Notes under the pieces: model-generated | The model's input: only the letters and a program-made list of their open reading frames with translations | The model's database searches: none | Told to the model about the DNA's origin: nothing | NCBI GenBank assembly: GCA_034434895.1 | Contig: DAOTYI010000192.1 | Span: 1-12,295, forward strand | From: DAOTXL01 sp034434895 | Lineage (GTDB): Bacteria; Chloroflexota; Anaerolineae; JAAYZQ01 | Reading direction: 5' to 3' | Length of the DNA: 12,295 nt | Shown: one piece after another, positions 1 to 6,874 of the stretch | Numbering within the stretch: the first letter of the stretch is position 1 | How the letters are laid out: each line of letters begins with the position of its first letter | Made by a program: the position numbers and the translations under genes

Positions 1-233
1 CAAGTTAAGCGACTCAAGTCGCACCTCAGGGGCCTGCGGCCAGGCGTCCACCGGCGTGGACGCCTCCGTCCGCGCAGGCGGACGGCCGGGTAGCCGAAGG
101 CAATGCCTTCGGCTACCCGGTGCGATTTCCAATCGCCCCCGCCTTAAGGGGGGCAGGGGTGAGGTCGAATCGAACAGGATCGAGATCGATACCTGGCCAG
201 GCCGATTTCCAATCGGCGCAGAAAGGGAGGCAG
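1..233. repeat. Non-coding array of tandem palindromes
   Basis: I see no credible gene here. The stretch is packed with consecutive inverted repeats: 9-22 (6-bp arms), 31-41 (4-bp arms), 43-64 (9-bp arms, loop 52-55), 66-85 (8-bp arms, loop 74-77), 86-120 (16-bp arms, loop AAT at 102-104), 122-136 (6-bp arms, loop TCC), the CCTTAAGG core at 142-149, CCTGGCCAGG at 192-201, and 201-217 (7-bp arms, loop TCC). All arms listed pair perfectly by eye. The three hairpins between 43 and 120 are almost contiguous. It could be a cluster of REP/BIME-like elements, terminators of a gene to the left, or a structured leader for the metalloprotease gene. No convincing -10 box is visible. The repeats are seen; the function is unknown. 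Confidence 0.75.
86..120. repeat. Perfect 16-bp-arm hairpin
   Basis: Bases 86-101 and 105-120 are exact reverse complements around the three-base loop AAT. No T-run follows on either strand, so it is not a canonical intrinsic terminator. It is the longest of the palindromes in the leader array and lies 113 bases upstream of the metalloprotease start. Confidence 0.85.
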
Positions 234-2372
234 ATGGACGAGATCTGGTCTGACACACCGTCCGGCGGGGATTTCCCCTGCCCCAGCAATCAGGAGGGGC
301 AAACGGCCCGGCAGGCCCGCCAGCCGATCAGCGGCACCTATGTCGGCCAGCACGGCTCCCGGCGGCTGGAGCTGCGCATTGACCTGCGGGAGCCAGACCC
401 GCCAGGCCCCTACTCACCGCTCAACCTGATCAGCGGCGACCTGTTCCAGGAGGTCGGCGGCGAGTGGGAGTATCGCAGCTCCTTCCTGGTCGAGCATCCT
501 TATGTCCATTGGGGAACCGACCGGGTCATCATCACCGGCACGATGAGCAGTCTTCGCCACCTGGAGCCTGCTCCGGCAGGCCACGAGACGGCCTCGCGGC
601 AGGTGCTGCGGATTACGATCCCGGTGTACACCCCCCAGGAACCGCCCGCACCGGCCATGGTGGAGATTTTGCACTGGGGCACCTATCGCTCCACCTTCCT
701 GTGCGACCGGGTCTCGGCCTTTTTCCGCACCATTGAGCTGGAGATTGACCGCATTACCGGCACAGAGCTGCCCCGCCCGTTCAACACCCAGGCTGTGGCG
801 ACGCGCCCCGCCGACCTGCCGGCCTTCGACCTGGACATCGTTCGGGCCTATCAGCGGGCAGGTGTGGACCTGCACCTTCTTTCGGACGAAGAGGTGTTTG
901 CGCCGGCCGAGGCCGGAAGTGACCTCACCTGGACCGAGGATGAGCTGCACAACGCCATGCAGCATCACTTTTCCCTGTGGCGTGATGAACCGCAGTGGAA
1001 ACTCTATCTGCTGATCGCCACCCACTTCTGGCTCTACCCCCAATCGCTGGTCACCGGCATCATGTACGACAGCCAGTCCCGCGATCCGGACGACCCTTAT
1101 CCCCGTCAGGGTGCAGCGGTTTTTTACTCGACCATGAAGCTGGCCGAGGTGTGGGGGAACCTGCCCTCGGCCGAGTTCGACCGCAACTTTTTGCGCACCT
1201 GCGTCCACGAGCTGGGCCATGCCCTGAACCTGCTCCACTCGTTTGACAAAGACCGGCCTGCTTCCCTGTCGTGGATGAACTACCCATGGCGCTATCCATA
1301 TGGCTACAACCTGCCGCCCGGCTGGGATGGCACCCAACAGTTCTGGCGGAACTGCCGCTTCGAGTTTGACCTGGAGGAGCTTCGTCACCTGCGCCACCAT
1401 GCCCTGCTGGAGGTTATCCCCGGCGGGGCGGCCTTTGGCGCATTGGGCCACGATCTGCCCGCCCCTGTGCCTGCCTCTCTTCAACAACTGGCGCAGGCCC
1501 CCCTGGCCCTCTATGTCCGCACCCGGCCGGAACGGTATCTGTTCCAGTTTGCCGAACCGGTGACGGTCGAGCTGAAGCTCAAGAATCAGGGCCAGAGGCC
1601 GGTGATCGTGCCCAACATGCTCAACCCTGAGTGCGGGTTGTTGCAACTCTACATCCGCGACCCCAGAGGGCAGGTGCGCCTGTACCGGCCCCTCTTCAAG
1701 CTGTGTGGCCAGGGGCAGACGACCGAACTGCCGGCCGGCGAGAAGCTGTATGCCAGCGTGTTCCTGGCCTATGGAGCAGATGGCTTTTACTTTCAGGAAC
1801 CGGGGGAATACCAGATCTGGGCGGTGTATGGCGCAGGGGGAGTGCGCCTGCGCTCCAACGCCCTGCGCATCCGCGTTGCCTTCCCGCAGACAGCAGGGGA
1901 GGAGGAGATGGCGTTGTGGACCTTTGGGCCGGATCAGGGCCATGTGCTCTATATGCAGGGCGCACCCCACCTGGATGAGGGCAACGAGCAACTCCGCGAG
2001 GTGGCGGAGCGCTTTCCCGACACCAACCTGGCCCGCTACATCCACCTTTGCTTCGGCTACAGCCAGGCCCACCAGTTCAAAGACCTGGTGGCCGGACGGG
2101 TCCGGCCGGCACAGCCGGAAGCGGCCATCCAGGAACTGGAGCAGGCCGTCTCTTTCCCGCCCAAGGCCAAACAGTCGGCGTTGGATAACATCACCCACGG
2201 CGGGGCGGTGGACCTGCTGTACGAGCTTTACCGTCAGGCGGACCAGCCGATGCGGGCCAGGTCGCTGCTGACCGAGACCGTCCGTTACTTCAAACGGTTG
2301 GAGGTCAGGCCGGAAGTGATTGCCGAACTGCGGGACCGGGCGAAGGCGATTGAAGTTGGAGAGAGTCGGTAG
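234..2372 (+). CDS. Metzincin-like metalloprotease with Ig-like domain and helical tail
   Basis: A 712-residue putative zinc endopeptidase; I do not recognise the family by name. The frame is open from 120, but ATG 234 is preferred because GGGAGG lies 4 bases upstream and the extra 38 residues read through the palindromes. Residues 31-190 are a beta-rich N-terminal region of unknown role. The catalytic motif is HELGHALNLLH (325-335): H325, H329 and H335 are the likely zinc ligands and E326 the base, with Asn where metzincins usually have Gly. A Met-turn-like SWMNY (346-350) follows. Residues 425-550 form an Ig/BsuPI-like beta-sandwich (EPVTVELKLKNQGQRPV). Residues 560-712 are helical and TPR-like. 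No signal peptide or membrane segment is visible, so it is probably cytoplasmic or exported by an unusual route. It is followed after 31-37 bases by a gene resembling its own Ig-like domain. Protease activity is inferred from the motifs. Confidence 0.8.
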   Translation: MDEIWSDTPSGGDFPCPSNQEGQTARQARQPISGTYVGQHGSRRLELRIDLREPDPPGPYSPLNLISGDLFQEVGGEWEYRSSFLVEHPYVHWGTDRVIITGTMSSLRHLEPAPAGHETASRQVLRITIPVYTPQEPPAPAMVEILHWGTYRSTFLCDRVSAFFRTIELEIDRITGTELPRPFNTQAVATRPADLPAFDLDIVRAYQRAGVDLHLLSDEEVFAPAEAGSDLTWTEDELHNAMQHHFSLWRDEPQWKLYLLIATHFWLYPQSLVTGIMYDSQSRDPDDPYPRQGAAVFYSTMKLAEVWGNLPSAEFDRNFLRTCVHELGHALNLLHSFDKDRPASLSWMNYPWRYPYGYNLPPGWDGTQQFWRNCRFEFDLEELRHLRHHALLEVIPGGAAFGALGHDLPAPVPASLQQLAQAPLALYVRTRPERYLFQFAEPVTVELKLKNQGQRPVIVPNMLNPECGLLQLYIRDPRGQVRLYRPLFKLCGQGQTTELPAGEKLYASVFLAYGADGFYFQEPGEYQIWAVYGAGGVRLRSNALRIRVAFPQTAGEEEMALWTFGPDQGHVLYMQGAPHLDEGNEQLREVAERFPDTNLARYIHLCFGYSQAHQFKDLVAGRVRPAQPEAAIQELEQAVSFPPKAKQSALDNITHGGAVDLLYELYRQADQPMRARSLLTETVRYFKRLEVRPEVIAELRDRAKAIEVGESR

Positions 2373-2403
2373 AAGCAATCCTGGCGAGCGCCCTGGAGGG
2401 GAG

Positions 2404-2994
2404 ATGGGTATGGAGGAGAGTCCGCTCAAAATCGAGTTGAGTTCTGGCAAAGGACCCCGGCAATCGGTGGACGAGCCGCTGGAGCTATCGGTGCGGATCA
2501 CCAATGTCTCGGACAGGCCGGTGTGGGTGGTGGGGGTGCTGCCCGGCTCCGAGGGGCTGCGCTATCCCCAGTACCGGGCCGAGATCGAGGGGCCGTCGGG
2601 ACCGGTCGAACTGCGCCTGCCTGAGGGGCTGGACTATGCCCGTGGCCTGCAACCGGACGATTTTGTGCGCCTGGCCCCCGGTGAAAGCTTTGACCCGCAG
2701 CGAGGCAAGGGGTTCATCCCCATCCAGCAACTGGCCTGGTTCAAAGCCCCCGAACCGGGCCGTTACCGGCTGCGCCTGCGTTTCGATGCCACAGCCGAGG
2801 ATCCTCGCCGCTGGCTGGGACAGACCGTTGTCCGTGACCGGGGCAGGGTGGAAGCGTTGCTCAAACAGGTGCCCAAGATCGCGGTGCAGTCCAACACGCT
2901 GGAGATCGAATTTCTTGACAAGGGGACCGGGGCGTTGCTTCCGCGTTCTGGAGCGGTTGGGGCTGACGAGGAGACGAGAGGAAGGGGCGACTGA
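2404..2994 (+). CDS. Stand-alone Ig/BsuPI-like beta-sandwich protein
   Basis: A 196-residue hypothetical protein (194 if ATG 2410 is used). GGAGGGGAG at 2395-2403 serves either start and is better spaced for 2410. The core (residues 8-172) follows the same order as the Ig-like domain of the upstream protease: EPLELSVRITNVSDRPV against EPVTVELKLKNQGQRPV, then LAPGE against LPAGE, EPGRYRL against EPGEYQI, and SNTLEIEF against SNALRIRV. It has no signal peptide, no membrane segment and no catalytic motif that I recognise. The last 20 residues are polar and probably disordered. Its position directly behind the protease suggests co-expression. The fold type resembles the intracellular proteinase inhibitor BsuPI, so it may bind or inhibit the protease, but it could equally be an adaptor. 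The gene is convergent with the SIMPL gene and ends before a strong hairpin. Confidence 0.78.
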   Translation: MGMEESPLKIELSSGKGPRQSVDEPLELSVRITNVSDRPVWVVGVLPGSEGLRYPQYRAEIEGPSGPVELRLPEGLDYARGLQPDDFVRLAPGESFDPQRGKGFIPIQQLAWFKAPEPGRYRLRLRFDATAEDPRRWLGQTVVRDRGRVEALLKQVPKIAVQSNTLEIEFLDKGTGALLPRSGAVGADEETRGRGD

Positions 2995-3027
2995 AGGCCC
3001 GACCGTCGGCCACAGGCCCACAAGGAT

Positions 3028-3063
3028 GACAGAAGCGGCGCACGGGCGTGCGCCGCTTCTGTC
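3028..3063. terminator. Bidirectional hairpin between convergent genes
   Basis: Perfect 16-bp arms (3028-3043 and 3048-3063) enclose the loop GGGC. It sits 33 bases after the plus-strand Ig-like gene stop and just beyond the minus-strand SIMPL gene stop. No T-tract follows on either strand, so it would act as a bidirectional, hairpin-only terminator or as a 3' stabiliser. The hairpin is seen; the role is inferred from position. Confidence 0.7.
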
Positions 3064-3073
3064 TGACCTGGGG

Positions 3074-4030
3074 TTATGGCCTGGGCGTCCCCGGCCCGCA
3101 TTCTCCCCGGTAGAAAGCCCATTCCTCGCACTCGGTGCCGTCGGGGAAGAGGCAATAGCCGGTCTGGCTGCCATCGGCTGCGGTGCGGATCTCCAGCTTG
3201 TAGCCCTGATCCTGACAGAATTTGGATGCCGGGTTGGGCAGGCCGGTCGCCGACTCGGCCGGGCCGGCAATAAAGTAGGTCACCTGGACCTGATAGGCAA
3301 CTTCCAGTTCGCCAGGGGTGATCGTCCCTGAACCACCGGCAGCGGCACGCTCCATCGCCACCGGGACCACATATGTCCCTCCACTGACGACTTCGCTGAC
3401 CGACATGACCGGCCCCAACCTGACGCCGCTCAACTCTGCCAGGGCTTCGGCGCGGGCCCTGGCATCGGCGATCGCTTCGGCGCGGGCCTGAGCCTGGGCC
3501 GGCCTGGAGTCTTCGATGCTAAAGTTCACGCCCCAGATATTATTGGCGCCCGCCTCGATCACGGCATCCAACAGATCGCCTATCTTTTCGAGATCGCGGG
3601 CGGTCACCTGGACCATGTTCGACACCCGGTATTGGGGCTTGACCTTTTCGCCTCCCGACACCGACTCGGGATACTGCTCAAAGTAGAGGCTATAGTTCAT
3701 CGTCTGGATGTCCTTGTCGGCGACACCGGCTGCCTTCAGCGCAGCCAGGATGGCCTCCATCTGCGTTTCGTTCTCCTGAACCGCCCCGGTGACGGTCTCG
3801 GCCCGCGTCTCCACGCCGATGCTGATCCTGGCGATATCCGGCCGGACGTGGGCTGTCCCCTGGCCGACGACGACGATGGTCTGATGGGGGCTGTACTCCG
3901 TCGCTATCGCCTCCGGAGTGGTCTGGGCCAGAGCCGGGTTTGTCGGCCGGTCGTAGAGCCAGATGCCGGCCAGCCCCACCATGGCCAACAGGGCCAGGAG
4001 TGCAACGATCCCTATCACTCGTTTCAACAT
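3074..4030 (-). CDS. Secreted SIMPL (DUF541) protein with C-terminal DUF333
   Basis: A 318-residue exported protein. Residues 1-35 form a signal peptide or anchor: KR, a hydrophobic run at 7-25, and a plausible signal-peptidase site after ALA (33-35). Residues 50-255 are a SIMPL/DUF541 domain, recognisable from TIVVVGQGTAHVRPDIARIS, the helical LxAAGVADKDIQT section and the Ala-rich ARAEAIADARARAEALAELSG helix. Residues 265-311 match DUF333 (NPASKFCQDQGYKLEIR, then GYCLFPDGTECEEWAFYRGEC). That domain has four cysteines (272, 293, 301, 311) that could form disulphides outside the cytoplasm. SIMPL proteins are periplasmic or surface proteins, some stress-related; DUF333 has no firm function. 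The start is supported by GGAGG five bases before ATG 4030. The gene follows the intrinsic terminator of the upstream group, so it should have its own promoter in 4031-4126, where I see no clear -10 box. Confidence 0.92.
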   Translation of the reverse strand: MLKRVIGIVALLALLAMVGLAGIWLYDRPTNPALAQTTPEAIATEYSPHQTIVVVGQGTAHVRPDIARISIGVETRAETVTGAVQENETQMEAILAALKAAGVADKDIQTMNYSLYFEQYPESVSGGEKVKPQYRVSNMVQVTARDLEKIGDLLDAVIEAGANNIWGVNFSIEDSRPAQAQARAEAIADARARAEALAELSGVRLGPVMSVSEVVSGGTYVVPVAMERAAAGGSGTITPGELEVAYQVQVTYFIAGPAESATGLPNPASKFCQDQGYKLEIRTAADGSQTGYCLFPDGTECEEWAFYRGECGPGTPRP

Positions 4031-4126
4031 TTTTTCCTCCTCTTTGCTCCTTTAGCAGGTAGTAGATTTGCGTGGGATGCCACACACGATGGATAGACGC
4101 TCCATGAGAGGGAAAGGTTCCAGAGG

Positions 4127-4182
4127 AAAAAAATCAGGCCCTCCCGCAGGCTGCCAGGCCAGTTTCCAGGCCTGCGGGAGGG
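4127..4182 (-). terminator. Intrinsic terminator of the lysA-dapF transcript
   Basis: On the minus strand, perfect 13-bp arms (4182-4170 pairing with 4151-4139; arm GCCTGCGGGAGGG and its complement) enclose an 18-base loop. The sequence then runs CCTGA and seven T residues (4133-4127). It lies 46 bases beyond the fusion gene stop. This is the strongest intrinsic terminator in the window and separates the fusion gene from the SIMPL gene. Confidence 0.9.
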
Positions 4183-4189
4183 TGACGGT

Positions 4190-4222
4190 TTTCCTTCGTG
4201 TTCCTTTGTGGCCTTTGTGGTG
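4190..4222. repeat. CTTTGTG-type intergenic repeat, copy 1
   Basis: The plus strand reads TTCCTTCGTGTTCCTTTGTG followed by GCCTTTGTGGTGA. This is a short iteration of the unit (C)CTTTGTGG/T. On the minus strand it translates as a spurious TTKATKEHEGK-like stretch, a signature often seen in false gene calls from environmental bacteria. A second copy lies near 6505-6531, so these two repeats bracket the lysA-dapF gene on both sides. Confidence 0.65.
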
Positions 4223-4228
4223 AGCTTT

Positions 4229-6433
4229 TCAGCCTGGCTCTGAGTGGTTTTCAAAGGCCTCGGCAGACAGGAGTCCTGAGGCAACCCTGGTCACCGCCCC
4301 AGCCAGCGAAACGGCCATCTCGTCAGAAACCAGGACATCTATCACACCGCCAGGCATGTGGACCGCGACCTGTGGGTCGCACAGCCCCAACCGGCAGGCC
4401 ACCGCGGCTGCGGCGCAACTGCTGCTGCCTGAGGCCAGCGTATATCCCACCCCCCGCTCCCAGATTTCGATCCGGATATGGGTTCGGTCCAATACCTGCA
4501 TAAACTGGACGTTGGTCCGGTTGGGGAAGCGTGCTTCTTTTTCGATCAGCGGCCCCCAGCGACGGGCCAGGTCGGGCGATACCTCATCGCACAACACGAC
4601 GCAATGGGGATTGCCGACCGTGGCGGCGCAATAGTGGAACCTTTGCCCTTCCAGACTCAGCGTCTCGTTCAACACCTGGCGCGGCGGTCCGGCAACCGGG
4701 ATGCGGCGGCTGTCAAAGCTGACGGTGCCCATTTCCACCATGACCCGCCGCCCGTCCGGCTCGACGCGGGCCGTGACCGGACCGCCCGGCGTGGCGACGG
4801 TGAACGGTTCCTCGCCCACCAGCCCTCGATCCCAGAGATAACGGGCAAAGATGCGCAGGCCGTTGCCGCTTTTTTCAAACTCGCTGCCGTCGGGATTGAA
4901 CAGCCGCAACCGAAAATCGCAGGTCGGATCGTCGAACGGGCCGAGCAGCAGGCCATCGGCGCCAACGCCGTAGTGACGGTCACAGAGGCGGCGAATCTGA
5001 GCCGGGGATAGCTCGCCGGCGAGAGCAGCGGGGTCAACCACCAGGTAATCGTTGCCCAGGGCCTGGTATTTCGCATAGGGGATATGGCCCGGCCTGTCAT
5101 CCAGACCGGGACCCGGCCATCGCTCCCGGCGCAGCAGGTCCTCAAGCGTCTCGCGGGCCTGGATCAGCCGCACGGCCCCTTCTTCCAGCCACAGCACCGC
5201 GGGGCGGCGTGCACCGTTGTAGTTGCTGGCCATGCTGAGCTGATAGGCTCCGCTGACCGGGAGGGCGAGGAGTTCGCCGGGTTGCATATCGGGCAGAGGC
5301 AGACCTTCGATCAGCAGGTCGCCGCTCTCACAATAGGGGCCGGCCAGCCAGGCCGGGCCGGCCGCCGGTCTGTCTGGCTCGTACACCGGCAGCGCCGAGT
5401 AGCGGGCGCCATACAGCGCCGGGCGGGGGTTATCGGCCAGGCCGCCATCCAACAGCAGCCAGCGGCGCCGGGCGGAGCGTTTCACGGCGCCAACCCGGTA
5501 GAGGGCCACCCCCGCCCGGGCAACCAGGCTGCGCCCCGGTTCCAGTTGCAGCCGGGGCAGGGACAGGCCTCGCTGCCGGCAGCCAGCCATGATCGTCTCG
5601 GCCACGCAGCGCACATACTCGCCGATCGGCGGGTGGGGGAGCTCCTCCTCATGGTAAGCCACACCCCAGCCACCGCCGGGCGAGAGGGTCCACGCCCCGT
5701 TCAGGCCGATGGCGGCTGCCAGGTCCAGGGTCCGGTTCAGGGCCTGAACGATGGGGGTCGGATCACGGAACTGGGAACCCAGATGAAAGTGCAGGCCGGT
5801 GAGCGGCAGGTCATGCTCCCGGCAAAGGCGGGCGGCCAGCAGCACCTCCTCCTCCTCCATGCCGAACTTGCTTTCCTGCTGGCCGGTCTGGATATGGGTG
5901 TGGGTGTCCACCGTCACGCCAGGCCGGAAGCGCAACCACAGGTCGGGGAAAGGGCGCTGTCCTGATAGTCTCAAGGCCCTCAGCCGTTCCAGCTCGATCA
6001 GGTTGTCAACGACGAGGGTGCCGGCCTGTCCCACAGCCGCTGCCAGGTCGGCCTGGCTCTTGTTGACCCCGTGGACGAGGATCTGCGGCCGGGGCACGCC
6101 GGCCGCCCGGGCCATGCCGATTTCGCCCAGGCCGGTGCAGTCAATCCACAGGCCGACCTGCGCCGCCCACCGGGCTACCGCCGTGCAGAGAAAAGCCTTG
6201 CCGGCGTAGGTCAGACCCGCCTGCCCGGCGTAAGCGGCTGTCAAAGCGGCGCGGTAGGCCGCGACCGCCGTGTCCAGGGTGGTCCGGTCATAGAGGTAGA
6301 GTGGGGTGCCGTATCTGTCCGCCAAGCCCGCCAGATCGACGCCGGCAATGGCCAGGACCTGACCGGCCGGCGTCTCTACGACCGTGGTGGTGTCTGGAAA
6401 CAGCTCCCGGCGCCGTAGCCAGTTCGCCGACAT
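4229..6433 (-). CDS. lysA-dapF: Fused diaminopimelate decarboxylase / DapF-like protein
   Basis: A 734-residue single-chain fusion in lysine/peptidoglycan diaminopimelate (DAP) metabolism. Residues 1-435 are a complete PLP-dependent decarboxylase (meso-DAP to lysine): PLP lysine K79 in YAGKA, HFHLGSQ (215-221), SPGGGWG (251-257), EPGR (298-301), RPALYGA (337-343), CESGD with C368, and Y397/Y405 near the end. A linker of about 15 residues follows. Residues 451-725 are a full-length DapF-type domain (LL-DAP to meso-DAP). Its ligand residues are kept: N461, N513, N608, N641, E659, R660. Both catalytic cysteines are serine: S522 in KSGNG and S668 in LASGSSS. In the normal GET motif, Glu is Tyr (Y664). 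GGGAGG ends three bases before ATG 6433. The gene is third after the MBL and UPF0016 genes and ends at a strong terminator. Decarboxylase activity is likely; epimerase activity is doubtful. Confidence 0.93.
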   Translation of the reverse strand: MSANWLRRRELFPDTTTVVETPAGQVLAIAGVDLAGLADRYGTPLYLYDRTTLDTAVAAYRAALTAAYAGQAGLTYAGKAFLCTAVARWAAQVGLWIDCTGLGEIGMARAAGVPRPQILVHGVNKSQADLAAAVGQAGTLVVDNLIELERLRALRLSGQRPFPDLWLRFRPGVTVDTHTHIQTGQQESKFGMEEEEVLLAARLCREHDLPLTGLHFHLGSQFRDPTPIVQALNRTLDLAAAIGLNGAWTLSPGGGWGVAYHEEELPHPPIGEYVRCVAETIMAGCRQRGLSLPRLQLEPGRSLVARAGVALYRVGAVKRSARRRWLLLDGGLADNPRPALYGARYSALPVYEPDRPAAGPAWLAGPYCESGDLLIEGLPLPDMQPGELLALPVSGAYQLSMASNYNGARRPAVLWLEEGAVRLIQARETLEDLLRRERWPGPGLDDRPGHIPYAKYQALGNDYLVVDPAALAGELSPAQIRRLCDRHYGVGADGLLLGPFDDPTCDFRLRLFNPDGSEFEKSGNGLRIFARYLWDRGLVGEEPFTVATPGGPVTARVEPDGRRVMVEMGTVSFDSRRIPVAGPPRQVLNETLSLEGQRFHYCAATVGNPHCVVLCDEVSPDLARRWGPLIEKEARFPNRTNVQFMQVLDRTHIRIEIWERGVGYTLASGSSSCAAAAVACRLGLCDPQVAVHMPGGVIDVLVSDEMAVSLAGAVTRVASGLLSAEAFENHSEPG

Positions 6434-6470
6434 TGCTCCTCCCGTATTCCCTGCACCTGTTTGTTGGCCG

Positions 6471-6490
6471 CGTCCCAGATACACCGCAGA
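6471..6490. repeat. Dispersed 20-bp repeat, copy A
   Basis: CGTCCCAGATACACCGCAGA here matches 10720-10739 with one mismatch (C/T at the fifth base). It is followed in both places by an AACG...GGAG sequence. It is intergenic in both places and lies upstream of lysA-dapF here. It looks like part of a dispersed intergenic repeat family; function unknown. Confidence 0.6.
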
Positions 6491-6504
6491 AACGAGGAGA
6501 ACAA

Positions 6505-6531
6505 CTGTGCCCTTTGTGTCCTTTGTGGTCT
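6505..6531. repeat. CTTTGTG-type intergenic repeat, copy 2
   Basis: The plus strand reads CTGTGCCCTTTGTGTCCTTTGTGGTCT, an iteration of the same (C)CTTTGTG unit as at 4190-4222. It lies between the UPF0016 gene end and the lysA-dapF start. It is too short to be a mobile element. Confidence 0.6.
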
Positions 6532-6543
6532 CCAGACCGGTTC

Positions 6544-6822
6544 TTACAGCCTGTCAAACCACATCAACACCCCCATCCCCACGAACAGCACAGCCGCAAT
6601 TTTGCGCAGGATCGCTTCGGGGATGAAGCGGGTGAGCAGCTCACCCCCCAGCACGCCGATCGCCGTCACAGCCGCCAGGGCCAGCGTCGCGCCGACGAAA
6701 ATCCAGAGCGGCATTTTGTGCCTGGCTGTCATGCTGATAACGGCCAGTTGTGTCTTGTCCCCCAGCTCGGCGACGAAGAGCAGGGCAAAAGTGCTGAATA
6801 GAATCTTCCATCCTTCTGACAT
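6544..6822 (-). CDS. Half-size UPF0016/GDT1 family cation transporter
   Basis: A 92-residue integral membrane protein carrying one UPF0016 repeat. The family signature ELGDKT (19-24) sits at the end of the first of three hydrophobic segments (about 7-30, 38-60, 70-90). Known members (yeast Gdt1, human TMEM165, bacterial MneA) move Mn2+ or Ca2+ out of the cytoplasm and usually have two such repeats. Single-repeat proteins are expected to pair with themselves or another copy. The start is ATG 6822 because AGGAG lies five bases upstream; the open frame extends further but without family similarity. The gene begins 52 bases after the MBL gene stop and 110 bases before the fusion gene start, on the same strand, so co-transcription is likely. 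I looked for a Mn-responsive yybP-ykoY riboswitch upstream and saw none. Confidence 0.9.
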   Translation of the reverse strand: MSEGWKILFSTFALLFVAELGDKTQLAVISMTARHKMPLWIFVGATLALAAVTAIGVLGGELLTRFIPEAILRKIAAVLFVGMGVLMWFDRL

Positions 6823-6874
6823 CGAATCTCCTGATTCCGCGCGTCCGCAGTTTTGTTGTCCCCTGGACAGACCT

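Noticed and set aside
1..233. CRISPR array
   Set aside because: The repeats are inverted and of different sequences; there are no regular direct repeats with unique spacers.
414..2504. 696-codon open frame antisense to the metalloprotease gene
   Set aside because: It is the complement of a gene with clear motifs and its own ribosome site. Its translation is His/Gln/Arg-rich without domains, as expected of a GC-rich shadow frame.
4024..4284. Minus-strand small frame with TTKATKEHEGK
   Set aside because: It is a translation of the CTTTGTG-type intergenic repeat and runs through the intrinsic terminator; a typical false gene.
6823..6874. Mn-sensing yybP-ykoY riboswitch before the UPF0016 gene
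   Set aside because: This riboswitch class often precedes UPF0016 genes, but the gap is only 52 bases and lacks its conserved loops.
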